DNA from: Pseudomonas sp. efr-133-TYG-5
Lineage (GTDB): Bacteria > Pseudomonadota > Gammaproteobacteria > Pseudomonadales > Pseudomonadaceae
Length of the DNA: 64,000 nt
NCBI RefSeq assembly: GCF_030209175.1
Contig: NZ_JARVSM010000001.1
Span: forward strand, 2,418,001-2,482,000
Direction of reading: 5' to 3'
Position numbers and translations under genes: made by a program. How positions within the stretch are numbered: position 1 is the stretch's first letter; each line of letters opens with the position of its first letter. The notes under the pieces were generated by a model that made no database searches, was not told the DNA's origin, and worked only from the letters and a program-made list of their open reading frames with translations. Of this stretch, positions 63,801 to 64,000 are shown one piece after another.

Positions 63801-64000
63801 TGGCAACTCTGAAAGCTCAGCACCTGGCCAAGGCCTATAAAAGCCGCCAGGTCGTGCGTGACGTCAGCCTGTCGATCGACAGCGGGCAGATCGTCGGCCT
63901 GCTCGGTCCGAACGGCGCCGGCAAGACCACCTGCTTCTACATGATCGTCGGCCTGGTGCAGGCCGATCAGGGGCGCGTGCTGATCGATGACCTCGATGTC
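63800..64000 (+). CDS. lptB: LPS export ABC transporter ATPase LptB, N-terminal part
   Basis: First 67 codons of the cytoplasmic ATPase of the LPS exporter; the rest lies beyond the window. The start MATLKAQHLAKAYKSRQVVR leads to Walker A in LLGPNGAGKTTCFYMIVGLV. It overlaps lptA by one base, continuing the kdsD-kdsC-lptC-lptA-lptB unit. In other pseudomonads rpoN follows lptB, but that is outside the view. Confidence 0.95.
   Translation, partial: MATLKAQHLAKAYKSRQVVRDVSLSIDSGQIVGLLGPNGAGKTTCFYMIVGLVQADQGRVLIDDLDV

Overview
The window is a stretch of chromosome from a fluorescent Pseudomonas, most likely the P. fluorescens group. The reasons are the high G+C content with strong third-position bias, a gene order I know from P. 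aeruginosa and P. putida (hisC-hisD-hisG-murA-ibaG-mlaBCDEF / kdsD-kdsC-lptCAB; cysD-cysNC-nif3-algW; folM-folE-folX; trxB-cysZ), and many copies of the pseudomonad REP palindrome containing GCGAGCAGGCTCGC. I saw no tRNA, rRNA, CRISPR array, prophage or insertion sequence. Most genes are core genes. The accessory material sits at about 11.2-21.2 kb, 42.7-43.8 kb and 45.7-46.2 kb.

Layout. 0-6.9 kb: the end of L-serine dehydratase, a serine transporter, a DUF3509 gene, a PsiE-like gene, SOS-controlled yebG, a leucine-dehydrogenase homologue, a SirB1-type protein and an aromatic-acid-type MFS carrier. 7.0-11.2 kb: the homogentisate pathway (maiA, fahA, hmgA) with a divergent IclR regulator (hmgR). 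11.2-20.9 kb: a 1145-residue dermonecrotic-toxin-like protein behind an AT-rich leader, a MalT-like LuxR regulator, and a DUF1329/DUF1302 envelope pair. 20.7-21.4 kb: a long gap holding a probable small RNA. 21.4-27.6 kb: AmpDh3-type amidase, SDR, alpha/beta hydrolase, class II aldolase, lrgAB with a divergent LysR, and a flavodoxin. 27.7-32.4 kb: a short LOV photoreceptor, a MerR regulator resembling class II LitR, a small monooxygenase-like membrane protein and the tetrahydromonapterin genes folM-folE-folX. 32.5-42.7 kb: housekeeping and redox genes (hopJ, trxB, cysZ, a glycosyltransferase, an Old Yellow Enzyme, glutathione peroxidase, slyD, pta, a PlsC-like acyltransferase). 42.7-43.8 kb: a 73-bp tandem REP array followed by a dispersed pseudomonad repeat. 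43.8-49.4 kb: sulfate activation (cysNC, cysD, split by a four-helix-bundle gene cassette), a Nif3-family protein and algW. 49.4-52.9 kb: a TonB-dependent receptor, a DUF4198 protein and an orphan gene behind a lux-box-like palindrome. 53-64 kb: histidine biosynthesis, murA, ibaG, the Mla phospholipid transport operon, and the Kdo / LPS-transport genes, ending inside lptB.

How the parts connect. FolE, FolX and FolM make tetrahydromonapterin, the cofactor of phenylalanine hydroxylase in Pseudomonas, and that enzyme feeds tyrosine into the homogentisate pathway encoded 20 kb away. The same pterin genes lie next to a blue-light sensor and a LitR-like regulator, which suggests a light-responsive locus. 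The mla, kds/lpt and murA genes together cover outer-membrane asymmetry, LPS core synthesis and export, and peptidoglycan precursor supply. The most unusual signals are the four-helix-bundle cassette inside the cysD-cysNC operon, the 73-bp REP tandem array, the hairpin covering the TonB-receptor start codon, the perfect lux-box-like palindrome, the small-RNA candidate, and a leucine dehydrogenase homologue lacking its catalytic lysine.
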